A stretch of DNA of 64,000 bases from Jackrogersella multiformis (GCA_902806575.1 CADCXD010000001.1:62001-126000); one strand, 5' to 3'; counted from the first letter of the stretch, positions 47,257 through 60,704 are shown. The notes: generated by a model from the sequence alone, not told the origin. Translations and numbers: made by a program.

Positions 47257-48774
47257 TTTTATTTTCGAAACAGGAATAAAAAATGGATAAGGGAAAAGGG
47301 GATAGGTGATACAGGATAATAGGGGGGGATTATCAGGATGCAGCGTAATGGACTTTATGAATGGCAATGTATGAATGATACTAATGAACGGGTCAACAGG
47401 TAAAAAGTTGAAATAAAACAATAATAAAAAGGTGATATCGCGACGCGGTAAATCGTACTTTTTCCCTCTTTTCGCTCAGAATGGCATCCTTGCCTGACTT
47501 CATATTCATTCCGTGCTACCTTTCCTAGGAATTTTTTACTATTTACTGAGGTTTTAGCTTTCACCCTTTCTTCAAGTGCGCTGATGTGACAATGAGGTTA
47601 GAAAGCTTTTGTAACTTGCCAATTTGGTCCCCAAGCACCCGAGTAGAGAATCACCATGTATGAAATCTCGGGATCCCACTTACTATACACGATACCGGTC
47701 CAAAAGCTCTGAGCTGATACTGGAAGTACCGAATGCATAGTTGAACAATTTTCATTATCGGATTGACGAGCTCGGAACGCTTCGCGAATAATAACTGGCT
47801 AGGCCACACGTGAAGTACCTACCTAGGTATATATATTAATATCGAAGTGGCTTTAGGGACATGAACACCTGGGGACCGAACCTAGCGGGGTGACAGTGCC
47901 AGCATATCATCACATTAGAATCGTAATGGTTATCTAGTAATGACGGCGGCTTAGTAGGCAGAACACGCCACTTTATTAAAGTGATGTAGGCATCACTGGC
48001 ACATTATACGAATCCCGTTCGTCAAATACTTATAATTGCTGACTGGGATGAATATAAATGTGTGACCAGACGCGGCTATGCGTGATATAATGGCGACGTA
48101 CATATTGTACCTTGTCAGTCCATCGTCAGTATACCCACCCATCCGCATTCAGGCACTCGCTTCTCGGTTCCCAGGTAGAATATTAATGATGAGGTCCATA
48201 TGACGGATTATTGACAGGGAAGGGGACACAGGGAAGGGGACGCAACTGTTTCTAGAGCAGTTCATGGCCATGTCCCATTCTTATACCTGGGTACTATCTG
48301 GAGAGCTGTCTACTAATCATACATCCATGGTAGATGATGACGACTACCAGAAATCCTTCAAAACTGTTTTCGTATTATAACATCTTGACTTTTATAATGG
48401 ACTATGACGTCACAGTTGCGTCGTCTGGAATCGTATAGACGACCAATTACCCCATCTATCTAGGACTTTTAACATGAGATCAATATCTACCATTTATATT
48501 AACCTTACGCGAGTCAATAGGGTATCACGATCCTTCATATCCCCCTGCCGGATCTGAGGCCTTAATAGGACCGGATCCCTGCACCGGCGATCCCGCCAGC
48601 CCGCCTTCTCAGAGATATACGTAGCAATTACTACATTCGTTACCACTATATAAAGTATGCCCGAATCTCGATTCCCTCATGTCGAGTGTTTTATAAGCAC
48701 ATATAGCTGAACTTTGTAAATAAATAAAAAAACTGTGAATTAAATGGCAAGAGCAATAATATTTAATCATTATC
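47257..48774. other. intergenic, no gene seen
   Basis: Begins a 12-kb gene-free stretch. Sequence is moderately AT-rich with one CTACCTAGGTATATATA word near 47819. A 13-base direct duplication GACAGGGAAGGGG/CACAGGGAAGGGG is visible near 48212-48242. No coding frame recognised. Confidence 0.5.
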
Positions 48775-50060
48775 GTGGTGTTTCTTCCCTAACGTCCTCA
48801 ATTTCTCACCCCAGACCCACAGGTATGGCGGCATGGGCACGGGCAAGCCAAGTGTCACCAAGATGAATAGGGCATTCCCCAATCGTAAACCAAGCGGTCG
48901 TACAGCTAAGGGGGAAATGTTAGAAAAATAAAACCTCGCCTGTATCTAAAATTATTTACGTATAGGTAGGTAATGCGGTCCGCGACATAATGTAAACTTC
49001 CTGCAAGGGCCGACTACCCGTACCGGTTGACCTAGAGCGTTGCGAATGTTGAGAGCATCAGAGTGTAAATGCCGAAGTTTAAAGCCAGAACGAGGGATAT
49101 AATCTAAATAATCGGTCGCCGGAAAAGCAGCCGAAGATACATTATCAAGTGATCGAAGAAGTCTTGCCAGAACGCTCACTTCGTCGGTGATATCATCGGG
49201 ATACCAGGCTGGTCAGATAGCGCTGGCGCCTGGTGGCATAACAGGGTCGGGGGATATGACTCTCTTATAACAACGGCGCCCAGTAAGTTTGTGAACGTGT
49301 TGAAGATGCTTATTATCCAGAATAGCCATGATTAATAGACATACTATACAACGATCCCACCGACGATAGGCCCCAAAGCTAGGCGCAGATATAGGAGAAA
49401 GGAGGCGACGGCGATGGATTTGCCTCGGTCCTTATCGCGGTACATATCCTCCATGACAGGACCTATAAGCTAGAGCAGGAGATAAGACTTCAACGCGCCT
49501 CCAAACTACCTAGGTAGGCTAGAATATCAGATACATACTACGATGCCGGCGCCCCCCCTGGTAGCAGCTAAGGTTAGGAATCTACTGATAATCATCAAGG
49601 CCTTCGATTTACCGACTAGGCAGAGTGCGTTCCACAGAAAGTACCAGGTGTTGCTAATGATCCAAATGTCCTTCCAACCGCTCATCTCGCACAGGGCGGC
49701 AGCTATAATGCTGACGGCCATTCAGGTCACTAGCTCGCTGATAGGGACCCCATACTTCAAAGTAACACCTTAATGCTTCATTATACGCTAGTTTCTGAGG
49801 GCGGTTGCACCGTGCTTACGTATAATCGGTAGAGGACCGAGGCGGATGACTTGACTCTGGCGCTGTTCTGCCTAAGGAGAAATAGGGGGGAAGGGTAAAA
49901 GCCAACGAAAACTTTCCCCGACGGCAAGCGCGACTCCCCCGGATGGGTCTCCAGGATGGTCATCCAATGAGACCTCGTATACAGATCCGATAAGATCTCT
50001 TGGCATCTTACACTGCAGTAGCTCCATCTGATAAGCCCGAAGACCGGGGCTATTTACCAT
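48775..50060 (-). pseudogene. MFS transporter pseudogene, RIP-like stops
   Basis: Read on the minus strand, about 700 bp (49721 to 49014) stay in one frame and resemble a fungal drug:H+ antiporter-type MFS protein: MSGWKDIWIISNTW, LWNALCLVGKSKALMIISRF, then MEDMYRDKDRGKSIAVASF, LRLALGPIVGGIVV, SWLFWIISIFNTFTNLLGAV, IRESYPPTLL, and LALNFGIYTLMLSTFATL. The frame is broken by stops at 49344, 49332, 49176, 49104, 49032 and 49014. Context lets these be read as Gln, Trp or Arg codons changed by C-to-T or G-to-A. A C-terminal-like piece (RLGNALFILVTLGLP) lies at about 48850-48900, and possible N-terminal remnants extend to about 50060. A probable intron sits at about 49450-49530. It is not functional. 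The intact relative is presumably elsewhere in the genome. Confidence 0.75.
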
Positions 50061-51489
50061 ACCTACCTAGGTAGACAGCCAATAGGGTCTTCAGTAAAAG
50101 GTAACAAGGTATAATACTGATAAAGAGGAAGATAAAATATGTGACTTTGAACATCTTAAGAGCGTAAATATCGCCTCATGATTACTTATATCTGTTCCTC
50201 ATAATGTCGGATACCTTAATGGTTTTCAGCACTAAGCACTGGTCTTGCTAATCCATCATCGAGGATCGCCTTACTCTGTCTTAATTAGGTAAATATCACG
50301 ATCCGCGTGTCCCTTTCATCCAGTGTAGATCCTTTGTAATGCATAGAGTGGATTAAGCTAGCCATAACGGTATATAACCAAAGCTTATTCGTCTTGCCAA
50401 GCTACCATAAAGAGATTTCCCCCCTTCAATTCTTTTATAGCAATATTAAGCGATACTTCATTTAACATCACAGGTGACAAAAGTTAAGACAAAAATTAAG
50501 GATTTAAATTTAATTAAATGTTTTGGATAAATAACACAGTTATGAGGTTATACATAGGGTTTATCAACTGATATTATAAATAAGGGCTAAAGTTAATAGA
50601 GGCACCTCTAAGTTAGGTATAACCTACACGATAAAATGTAATGCGGGTAACAAGCAGAACACGCTTAACCAAGCTCATGTTTCGAAAACCGTCGCTTTAA
50701 ATAAAAGCATCACGGTAATTAAGACAGGCGAACATTAATCATATTTTTAATAACGGATTCAAGACTAGTGAATATTTTTCTAAATCTTTTTAATAATTTG
50801 AGGCTTTTGAAATGGTCAATAATGTACGAAGTAGTATTATTTTATGAAACTTAAGTATCCGTTAAATACCGTCTTAAGGATCTGCTAACCTAATTTATTA
50901 ATTGCTTCATAAAGCCGGCCACTGTGAACGGTATGTCACTATTTCCTTCTGAACTAGCATAACTTAGTGATAGAACCGAATGAAGAGGCGACCGGCGTGA
51001 TCAATGTCCGAGATAAAAGTAGGAATATAGGAAATTTTAATAGGAATGTGTCACAGAAAAGTAATAATACACCACCAGCCAAAGTGGCCGAATGTCTGAA
51101 TAGTGGCGACTGGTAAGCAATATCTTATTGGTCTTGAAATACATACATATAGGTTATATAGACGCGCTCACCGGTAATCCGCCACAGACTCATATATTTT
51201 GGTTTCTTGGTGTAGTCAACCGAGAGGCGCTCCGAGTGGAGGGCATCGATTGTCACCCTTCTCCGAACAGGAAGCTGGCTTTTTTTCTCGTCGCCCCCCT
51301 TTTTTCACTGCGGCGGGCTTATGAAGGGTGGATAATTTTCAAATTTCCTATTTGCCCTGGACCACGTACCTGTCATTGAAGCTACTCACCGATCTCACAA
51401 CTAGATGTGGTTCTAGGACTTACTAATTTTTTATCGTGGGATGAAAAATCGGTGGCCGCAGCGTTGTACAAATCTCAGGCGTTGCGTTT
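50061..51489. other. AT-rich spacer before the retrotransposon
   Basis: AT content rises towards the element, with TTAA/ATTTAA-rich stretches at about 50450-50900 that may be old decayed sequence. No gene, and no similarity I can name. Confidence 0.5.
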
Positions 51490-51494
51490 ACCGA
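51490..51494. repeat. left target-site duplication ACCGA
   Basis: ACCGA directly precedes the TG that starts the left LTR and is repeated exactly after the CA that ends the right LTR. Confidence 0.85.
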
Positions 51495-51803
51495 TGTTAT
51501 ACGGATAAGCTCCACGAAGCAGAATATGATTAATATATATAAGTTAGTAAATATAAGATATATTAAAACTTATAAAATAAAGTTATTAAATAAAGTTAAT
51601 TAAAAGATTTGGTTAATATATATAAGATTAAATTAATAAAATTAAAAGGGTATTAACGACGTTTAAAAAAATATTTAAATTATATATATATAAATTATTT
51701 TATCTCGTTTTATAAAAAGAAATAAAAAGTAAAAACCTTAAAATTATAAAGAATTATTACTTAAAATTAAATTATAATTTTAAATCTTATTGTTTTTATT
51801 ATA
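51495..51803 (+). repeat. left LTR (309 bp)
   Basis: Begins TGTTATACGG, preserved with G and C, and ends TTATTATA where the right copy has TTATCACA. Same length as the right LTR with no indel. Every aligned difference is C/T or G/A. The inner part is the more heavily mutated. Confidence 0.93.
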
Positions 51804-54800
51804 AATAAAAAAAATTTTAAAGAAGATTTTATTTTTAAAAAAGTACGTATTTTTCGAAAAAAAATTAATCCTTTTTTAAAAATTAATTTATTTTAATTAT
51901 TTATAAGTAATTAATTTATTTAAAAAAGTTTTTTATTAAAGTATATTATATTAATTTTATTTATTAATTTTATTATTATATATATTATTATAATTATAAA
52001 GGAAACTTTATATTTTATTATTTTATAAATACTTAAATTAAGTATTTATATTTGGTTTTTATTACTTATTAATTTATAAAATTTTAAATTATTTTTTTTA
52101 TTAAATAATAAATATTTTTTTAAGTTTTTAATAATATTTTTTTATAAAATTTCGAAGTTAAAAATAAATATAAAAAAAATTATTATTTATAAAAACTTAT
52201 TAAGATTAATTAACGTTTTAATATATAATTTTTTATTAAGATATTTAAAATAAAAATTATATTGTTTTAAAACTTTTTTTTAATTTTTAAATTATTTTAA
52301 TTTAATAACGATAATATTATAATTTTTTTTAATTTTTAAAATTATAAAATAATTATACAAGACGTTTTTAATATTAATAATATTAAAGTTAATTTTAATA
52401 ATTTTTTTATATGGTTTATTAAATTTTATTAAAAAATATACGATAATTATTATATTATTTAAATATTTATTATTATCGTTACGAGTAATTAAATTATTAA
52501 TAAAAATTAAATTTAAAATTAATATAATTTAATTTAAATAATTTATAATATAATAGTTTAATTTAATTAAATCGGTATAATATTAATAAATAAATAAATA
52601 ACTTACTTTAAATAATTAATTTAAACTTTTTATAATAAATTTAAAGTGTAATTATTTAATATATATAAGATAATTAAGCTTAATAAAAAGTTATTAATAA
52701 GCTTAAAAAAAATTAATTATTATTAATAAATTTTTTAAATTTTTTATTAAAATATTAAAAAATAAAAAGATTTTTAATAAAAGGTAATAAATTAAATTTA
52801 TATTAAAGAATTTTAAATTAATAATTTTTTTATAAAAAATATATAAACTTTACGTATATTAACGTAAAGATTTATCGTTAATTTAATAATTTAAAAGTTT
52901 ATATTTAAATTATTTTTAATAAATTTAATATTTAATTAATTTTTAATAAATTAATTAATATTAATTTTATTTTAAAGAATATTAAAAAATGTGTTATATT
53001 AAAAACGTTAATTAAATTAAGTTTTTTTAATTAAAAAGATTTAATATATTTTAAAGTATTATTTATTAAATACTTTAACTTAAAAACTTAAATAAAAAAT
53101 CTTTTTTTTTATAATTTCTTTTATAAATTTAAGTTAAGAGAATAATTAAAAAGGCTCGAGTATAATTTAATTTTATTAAAGTTAGTTTTTTTATATTTAA
53201 AGGTAATAAAGGAAAAAATTTCTTTTAAAAAAGCTACCGAAATATTTAATAATAACTTAAGCGATTTTAATTTTAATGATTAATTTTAAAACTTTAAATT
53301 ATTTTAAGATAATTTTACACCTTTATATAACGATAAAAATCTTTTATTTTAAAATAATAATAATTAATTATTTAAAGCTTTAAAATAATTAATTAATTTT
53401 TTTACGTTATAATTATCGTTAATTTAATATAACTTAATAAACTTATCGTTTATAATAATAAGGACTTTTTAAAGTTTTAAATTTAATAAATAAAAATTAA
53501 AGTATATTTAAAAATATATACGAAAAGTTTTCTTAAAGATTTTTATCGTATTAATTAAATTAAATTATTATTATTTAAAAAAGTATAATTATAATATTAA
53601 TAATGTAAAAGTTAAATTATACGATTAAAGATTTTTAATTTTTAAATAATATACGTTATTATTTTTTAAAAATGTTTTATAAATTTTTTAAAAAAATATT
53701 ATAACTTAAAAAAGATAAATAAGTTTAAATATTAAGGGAATGTTATTTAATATTTTATTAAATTATTAAACTATAATAAAGTAATTTAATAATTTAAAAT
53801 GATATTTTAAAATTATATTATTAAAACCTTTTTTAACGAAATTATTAAATTAATTTATTTTAAATAAAAAGGATTTTTAAATATAAATAAAAAAGTTTTT
53901 ACCGTTATTTAAAAAATAAATTAATTAATTCCGGTATTTTAAGAAAAGAAAGGTTCGTTTTAACTTAAAAATCTTTAAAATTAAATTAAGTTAATTATAA
54001 ACAGAATTGGTTTAATTTAAGTTAAAATTAATTTTTAAAAAATAACGATAAATTTAAAAACGAAGGTAAGTTAAAATTAAATTAAAAAAATAAAGTTTAA
54101 TTTAATAATAAAAATATTTTAAAAAGAATTAATTAAATAAATATAAATTAATAAAAAAAGGATAATAAATTTTATTAACGTTATAAACGTAATAATTATT
54201 AAATTTTTTTTTTATTTTATTAAAAAAAACGTTAATAATAAAAATTTATTATTAAATTTAAATAAAAAAAATTTCATAAAATAATCTTGAGATAATAATA
54301 TTTAACTTATACTTTTACTATAAAAAAAGGTGCGAATAAACATAGTTTTACGAGAATTATTTTATTTTTAAATTATAAAAATCGAAAATTTAAATTTTAA
54401 ATTTTATATAATTTTAATATTATATTTCGTTAAATCTTATGATTAAATTAAGGTAAAATGCGCTAAATTATAATAATTAAAAAACTAATTAAAAATAAAA
54501 TAAAAGTTATAAAAAAAATTAATTTAAAATTAATTTAAAATATAAATTTATTATTAATATAATATTAATATATAATAAAAAAATATTAAATATAAACATT
54601 ATTAAATTTAAAAAGTTTAATTTTAATAATATCTTTTTTTAAAGTAAGGAAATAGAAATTATTAATTATTAAAAGATAATATATATAATTTATATTAATT
54701 TTTAATTTAATTTAAATTCTTTTTATAAAACGTTATTATATTAATCTTTTTATTTTTATTATTAAAAAGATTATTTTTTTAAAATTAATTTTAATTAAAC

Positions 54801-57725
54801 GCTTTAAATAATAAATATAATAAATATAATATTATTATATTATAATATTAAATAAAAATTTATAAACTTATAAAAAAAAATTTAAAATTTAAAAAAAATT
54901 AAATTTTTTTTATATAACTTAAAGAAGTTAATTAATATAATAACAATAAAGAATATTAAAGTAAATAAAATATTAAAAAACGTTTTTAAATTTTTTTATA
55001 AATTTATATATATTATAATAAAAAAGAAAAAATAATGTTTTTTAAATTATTAATTATGGGATTATATTATCGATTTTTAAAAAGAAAAGATATTTTTTTA
55101 AAACCCTTTTTACGTTATAAGTAAAAAGGAATTTAATATACTTAAATTATAATTAAATAAAATAATTAATAATGGTTAAATTTAAAAATTAACTTTATTT
55201 TATATAATATTTATTTTATTAATAAACTTAATCCTTAAAACCTTTTTAAGCTTATAGTTAATTATTAAAGCTTAAATAATATTATTATTTTTATTCGTTA
55301 TTTTATATTTTTAATATTTAAATTATAAGTTTACTTTAAAACCGTAAAATAATTTATAAAAATTAACCTTAAGTTAAGATTTTATTTAATTAAAATTAAG
55401 AAAAAAAATAGAAAATAATATTTCGTTATAAATATAACTTTTTTAAATATTTAATAATATTATTTAAATTAATTAACGCTTTTATAACTTTTTAATTAAT
55501 AATAAATAATATCTTTTAAGATTTTATTAACATAAGCCTTTTAATATATTTAAATAATTTTTTTATTTATATAAATATAATAAAAAAATATAATAAGATT
55601 ATTAAAAAAATCTTTAAAAACCTTATAAAATATTATTTAACGATTAACTTATAAAAATACTTTTAAAAAGTATAAAAAATAAACTTTCTAAAATATATTA
55701 TCGGAATAAATAATATCTTAATAATTTAAAATAAAATTAATTATATTAATAATTAGAAAATATTTAAATCTTTTAAAAAATCTTAACAATTTATTAACTT
55801 CGTAAACTTTTACCGATAATTTATAAAAAAATTCTTAAAAATAATAAAATTAATTATTAACGTAAATAAAGAAAATAAAAAAAACTAAAAAAAACTAAAA
55901 AAAATAAATAAATCCTTTAAAGAATTTAAATTTTAATTTATTTAAGTTTTTATTATAATATATTTTAATCCTTTAAAATAAACTTATATTAAAATTAATA
56001 TATCGGATTATATTATTAGCGTTATTTTCTTTTTAAAAAAAAAGCAAGTTTAAATTAATAACTTATTATTTTTATAAACTTATATCGATAAAAATAAATT
56101 ATAAAATTTATAATAAAAAATTATTAATTATAATAAACTTTTTTAAAAAATATTAAACATTAAATTAAAATTTAACTTATTTTATAATGGTTAAAGTTTT
56201 AAATTAATATTAAACTTAATAAATATAAAAATTATTATTATATTAATTTATTATTAATTATTAATTAAGAAAATAAAATAATAAAGTTAATATTTTTTTA
56301 AATTATCGTAATATCGACTTAAAAAAGAAAAAGTTAAAAATTAATTTATAAAATTAGTTTTATAAGATAAATATTTTTTACATTTTTAAAGAATTTTATT
56401 TGCCTTTTTAATAATTATATTTATTATATTAAAAGTTTTTTACAATTTTATTACATTTAATTAAACTTTTAATTTTATTAAACGATTAAAAAAAATAATT
56501 ATTAATAATTTAAAATATATCGTATAAATTAAAAATCTTTTTAAAAACGTTATTTTATAAAATAACCTTTAAATATTTATAAAACTTTAAAAAGAAATCA
56601 TTTCCATCGAATATAATATTCTTATTATTAAATATATAAAAATAAATAAAATTTTAAAATTAATCACTTAAAATTTTTAATAATTAAATATTAAAAATAT
56701 TATCCGTAATTACGTATAAAGTTATTTAAAATGTTAATAAAATAAAATCCCTCGTTATATTTTATATAAATATTTTAACCGATAAAATTATATTATAAAC
56801 CTTAATTAATAATAATAATAAATTTATTTTTAAAAATAACTTACTTTATCCTTTTTAAAATAAAAGGAAAAAAATCTAATAATTTAATTAAAATCTTTAT
56901 TAAATAATATTAAAAACTATATAACGTATTATTAAATATTATTTTTAATAAAGATTTTAAGTTTATTTCTTATATTTAAAAAAAACTAAATTAATAAATC
57001 TTAAATCTTAAATAAATATTATATTTTATTTATAAATTAACGGTTAAATAAAATGTTTTAATTAAATCTTAAAAATTTACTTTAAAACTTTTATTAATTA
57101 CGAAATAAATAATTAAAAAAACTTTTTTATAATAATTAAATTTATTTATAATAATATTACTTTATTATTAATATAATTTATAACTTTTTTATAAGCATTT
57201 TACGTAATTTAAAAAGTAAATTATATATATATATTAAATAATATAAATATATTAAAAAACATAAAAATATTTAAAACGAAATTATTAATAAATAAAAAAA
57301 TAAACCGATAAATAATAAAAAAATATATTAACTTTTTAAAAAAAATAATTTATAATATTTAATATAAAAAATATTAAAATTAAATGTTTTATTAAAAAAT
57401 TAAATAAATCTTTTTTAAAATCTTTTAAAATTTAATAAATAATTTTTTTATAATAATAAAACTTATTTTACTTAAAGGTTAAAAAATACATAATTTATTT
57501 TATATTTTATTTATTAAACTTTATTAAAAATTAAAGTAAAATAAAATATCTTATAAAATAAATAAAATAATTAATTAAAAAATATTAAACTTAAAAACTT
57601 TATAAATATATATTTAACGATAAAATAAAAGTAATAATTAAATTATTTTATAAATAATATCTCGATAAACTTTATAATTTTATAATCGTTTAAAATACTT
57701 AAAATTAAATATTAAAAAAAACTAA

Positions 57726-58034
57726 TATTATATAAATAAACTTTATAAAATAAAATATAATTAATATATATAAATTAATAAATATAAAATATATTAAAAC
57801 TTATAAAATAAAGTTATTAAATAAAGTTAATTAAAAAACTCAATTAATATATATAAAATTAAACCAACAAAATTAAAAAAGCGCTAATAACGCTTAAGAA
57901 AATATTCAGATTATATACATATAAATCATTTTACCTCGTTTCGCAAGAAAAGATAAAAGGCAAGGATCTTAAGACCATAAAGAATTATTACTTAAAATTA
58001 AATTACAGTTCCAAGTCCTATTGCCCTTATCACA
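57726..58034 (+). repeat. right LTR (309 bp)
   Basis: Begins TATTATATAA (mutated TGTTATACGG) and ends CTTATCACA. Its outer 100-150 bp keep many G/C bases lost in the left copy, so mutation fades towards the element's outer edge. Confidence 0.93.
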
Positions 58035-58039
58035 ACCGA
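58035..58039. repeat. right target-site duplication ACCGA
   Basis: Exact copy of the five bases that precede the left LTR. Confidence 0.85.
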
Positions 58040-59382
58040 TAACAATGATCGGCAAGCCATACTCCGTTTCCTCATGTCCCATTCAGTATCTCTATTACAC
58101 AATATTATCTTAAGTTCCCTAGGATTAGAACATTCAGTCTCCAAATTTCATATGCATATTAATGTATAGACTCATTATATAAGGTGATTCATGTGTGTTC
58201 AAAACATAAGTACGTGGTATACTAAACTCTTAGACTAGAGTCTCAAACAATACGGGTTATATCTCATGCAACGCTTCTAATGCTGGTAAGTCTTTTAGAC
58301 AGGAGCATCGGAAAAGCTAAGACATGGCTTAACTTAGGAAACTCACATGATTTATTCGGTGACTCCACGCTGAATTGTCAGGCTCCAAGAGGCTAGAAAT
58401 TCTGTAGGTCAACAGGTTCCACCACATATTAACCTACTGAGCTCAGCGGTTAATCACAGGATGAGGTACCTAGGTATAGAAGCAATAAATATTTTAATGA
58501 TAACTCTATTCTAATCCATTTGCTACTTGTCGACATAAAAAGGTACCCAGGTAAGTATGCTTACAGTTAAGCATAATATATTTAGGTTACATCCCATTGA
58601 GTTAACAAGAGGTCACTTAGGTAAATATCAATCGTATTATAAAATAAAAATTTCGAAGTATGAAATTGATTTATCTTCTTAATCATTCATGTTTTATATT
58701 ATATATACTAATACGCAAGTTTAGTATATAATAGAATAGGCCATATCACTCGAGCATTAATATACATAAATTTCTCTCGAGCTTAAGTACTTTGTTACCT
58801 TAACACATTCCTAATTCTCTCTACAACTGCATTTTGTTTATAATGGTTATTTCAATGTTGAAATTTGACAATGAAATCATTGGGTACGTAGTTGATGATC
58901 GGTCTAATTAGTTTGACTTCAAAACTTCTCGTTTACGAAGCTGGACATGTGTTGCGTAACTAACTTATCTTATATCCTTGGGGGTAATATATCTGGTGAT
59001 ATCCTTCAAAGTGTATGAACTTACGTATAAACCGGACTTCACCGGGTATATATAGCGCTTATTTATTGGAGCTATATACCCAATGGCATCGTAAATCGGC
59101 CGGGATTTTGCAGTCCTATAGCTGAGCAAACTTCTAGTGGCCGAGCCAAAATGCCTTTGTTCTACACAACAAGCTGCTCAACTTGGGCCACAATGAACCA
59201 AGAGGTTTCCGATGCTACGGAGATTAGAGAAATATAAAATCTAGGCTCATAATGCTTACCTAGGCAGGTATTTGGGACGGATATAAATTGTGGAGGGTGT
59301 CGGCGAGCTCGTCCATTGAGGGCTTAAATTTGAACTACCCCTCCGTGTCTTTGCGTTGATTTGTCCGGCAAATGCAACATCT
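58040..59382. other. intergenic, no gene seen
   Basis: Right flank of the retrotransposon. Normal base composition returns within a few bases of 58040. TACCTAGGTA occurs near 58465 and TACCCAGGTA near 58543. No gene recognised before the hydrolase. Confidence 0.5.
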
Positions 59383-60704
59383 ATGATGGCGCCCCTCACA
59401 AACCTCTCAGCCGGCCTGCTCGGAGCACGACCGAGTATCTCCCAGGCTGCGGTTCTCGCCACCACTGTAGCTGCTGCCGCGTGGTTGTCAGTTGATCTTA
59501 TCCTACGACCTAAAAGAATAAAGAAGGAGCCTTTCACGCCCTCTCCGCGCACGACGATCCTCTCCGCAATTCAGGAGCAAAAAGCCGCGGATCTGCCGTA
59601 TCCACCCGATGCCTTGCCTGGAGGCAGAGACGTGATGACCCCATATGGGTCGATACGCGTCTACGAGTGGGGGCCTGAAGAAGGGGAGAAAGTTCTCCTC
59701 CTCCACGGCATTAGCACGCCGGCGGTGGCCCTGGGGGACCTCGGGCATGAGTTTGCTGGAAGGGGATACCGAGTCATGATTTTTGGTAAATTTTGACCCA
59801 CCGACCCTTTATGCCGGCAATTAACACAAAGTGGAGTTTTCTATTAACTGTTTTGCTTACAGATCTCTTCGGACGCGGGTACTCGGATGCCCCCGTAGAC
59901 CTCGACTACGACACACGGCTCTACGTGACGCAGATTTTGCTGGTCCTAGCTTCACCCAAGTTGCCGTGGATAACATTCCACCTTGTGGGGTACTCTCTCA
60001 GCGGTGGTCTCTGCGTCTCGTTCACGAGATACTTTCCGCATATGGTCAGCTCGCTCACATTGGTGGCGGGCGGTGGCCTGATTCGATCATACCACGTTGG
60101 TTGGCAAAGTCGGCTGCTATACAGCTCGGGACTCCTACCTGAATTTATAGTGAGAATGTTAGTCCGGAGGAGAATACGTCCTAAAACTGAGCAGCCGCCC
60201 CCGACTGCAGGCGCTGCCGATATCATATCCGCCGAGACGAAGAAGCGCCCACTAAATGGAGACAGTGATTCTAACGGTGGTGATGGATTCGATAGCGCAT
60301 CCATTTCAAAGTTTCGGCCGGGCGTCACTGTGTCCTCGGTTGTGAGATGGCAAGTTGATCATCATGAGGGCTTCGTCACCGCGTTTCTAAGCTCGATTCG
60401 CAATGCGCCTATCTATGCTCCCCAGGAGGACTGGAAGGGGTTGTCCATAATTCTTGAGACGAGAAGACGACTCGAGCACAACAAGGGAGATGAATCTGTT
60501 TCAGGGGTCCGTGCTGGAAAAGTCTTCATGGTTCTCGGGGAAGACGATCCTGTTATCGTCAAAGACGAGACAATAGAAGATGCTGAGCGGACGCTAGGGC
60601 CAGATGGAGTCGAGTTTGTAGTTTTACCTGGTGGCCATGAACTACCGATTGCAATGAGCTCTCGTGTCGCGGATGCGATTGAGGGGTTTTGGTGTAAACA
60701 TTAG
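59383..60704 (+). CDS. alpha/beta hydrolase with N-terminal membrane anchor
   Basis: Two exons, 59383-59785 and 59863-60704, give 414 residues. A hydrophobic segment (about residues 15-38, VLATTVAAAAWLSVDLIL) can serve as a signal anchor. The fold starts with YGSIRVYEWGPEEGEKVLLL and LHGIST, then DLFGRGYSDAP, recreated by splicing at codon 135. The nucleophile elbow is GYSLSGG (Ser179), with Ser at the usual second Gly of GxSxG. LGEDDPVI (about 359-366) offers the acid and GGHELP (His393) the base. A variable cap of about 90 residues (about 230-320, with a Ser/Asp/Gly-rich loop) precedes the acid. Substrate is unknown; lipase, esterase or peroxidase-like hydrolases share this layout. Start is the first of two adjacent ATGs. 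Confidence 0.85.

Larger units (their letters stand above)
51495..58034 (+). mobile_element. Ty3/Gypsy LTR retrotransposon, RIP-degraded
   Basis: A 6540-bp element bounded by two 309-bp LTRs and a 5-bp target duplication. The interior is extremely AT-rich, with no open frame left. Decayed pol motifs still read in the plus direction. At 55547-55573 the codons give YLNNFFIYI, which is the reverse-transcriptase YLDDFLIYS box after G-to-A/C-to-T change, preceded by a FINDxLREYL-like stretch. At about 55991-56025 SDYIISVIF recalls the RNase H SDYAISA motif. At 56097-56150 NYKIYNKKLL recalls NYEIYDKELL. The RT-then-RNase H block lying about 2 kb before the right LTR leaves room for integrase downstream, as in Ty3/Gypsy. 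A purine-rich run just before 57726 could be the polypurine tract. All coding capacity is lost. Confidence 0.93.

Noticed and set aside
51523..58034. Left LTR boundary at TGATTAAT (51523)
   Set aside because: Similarity to the right copy continues outward to TGTTATACGG at 51495 when C-to-T and G-to-A changes are allowed, and only that boundary gives a matching ACCGA target duplication.
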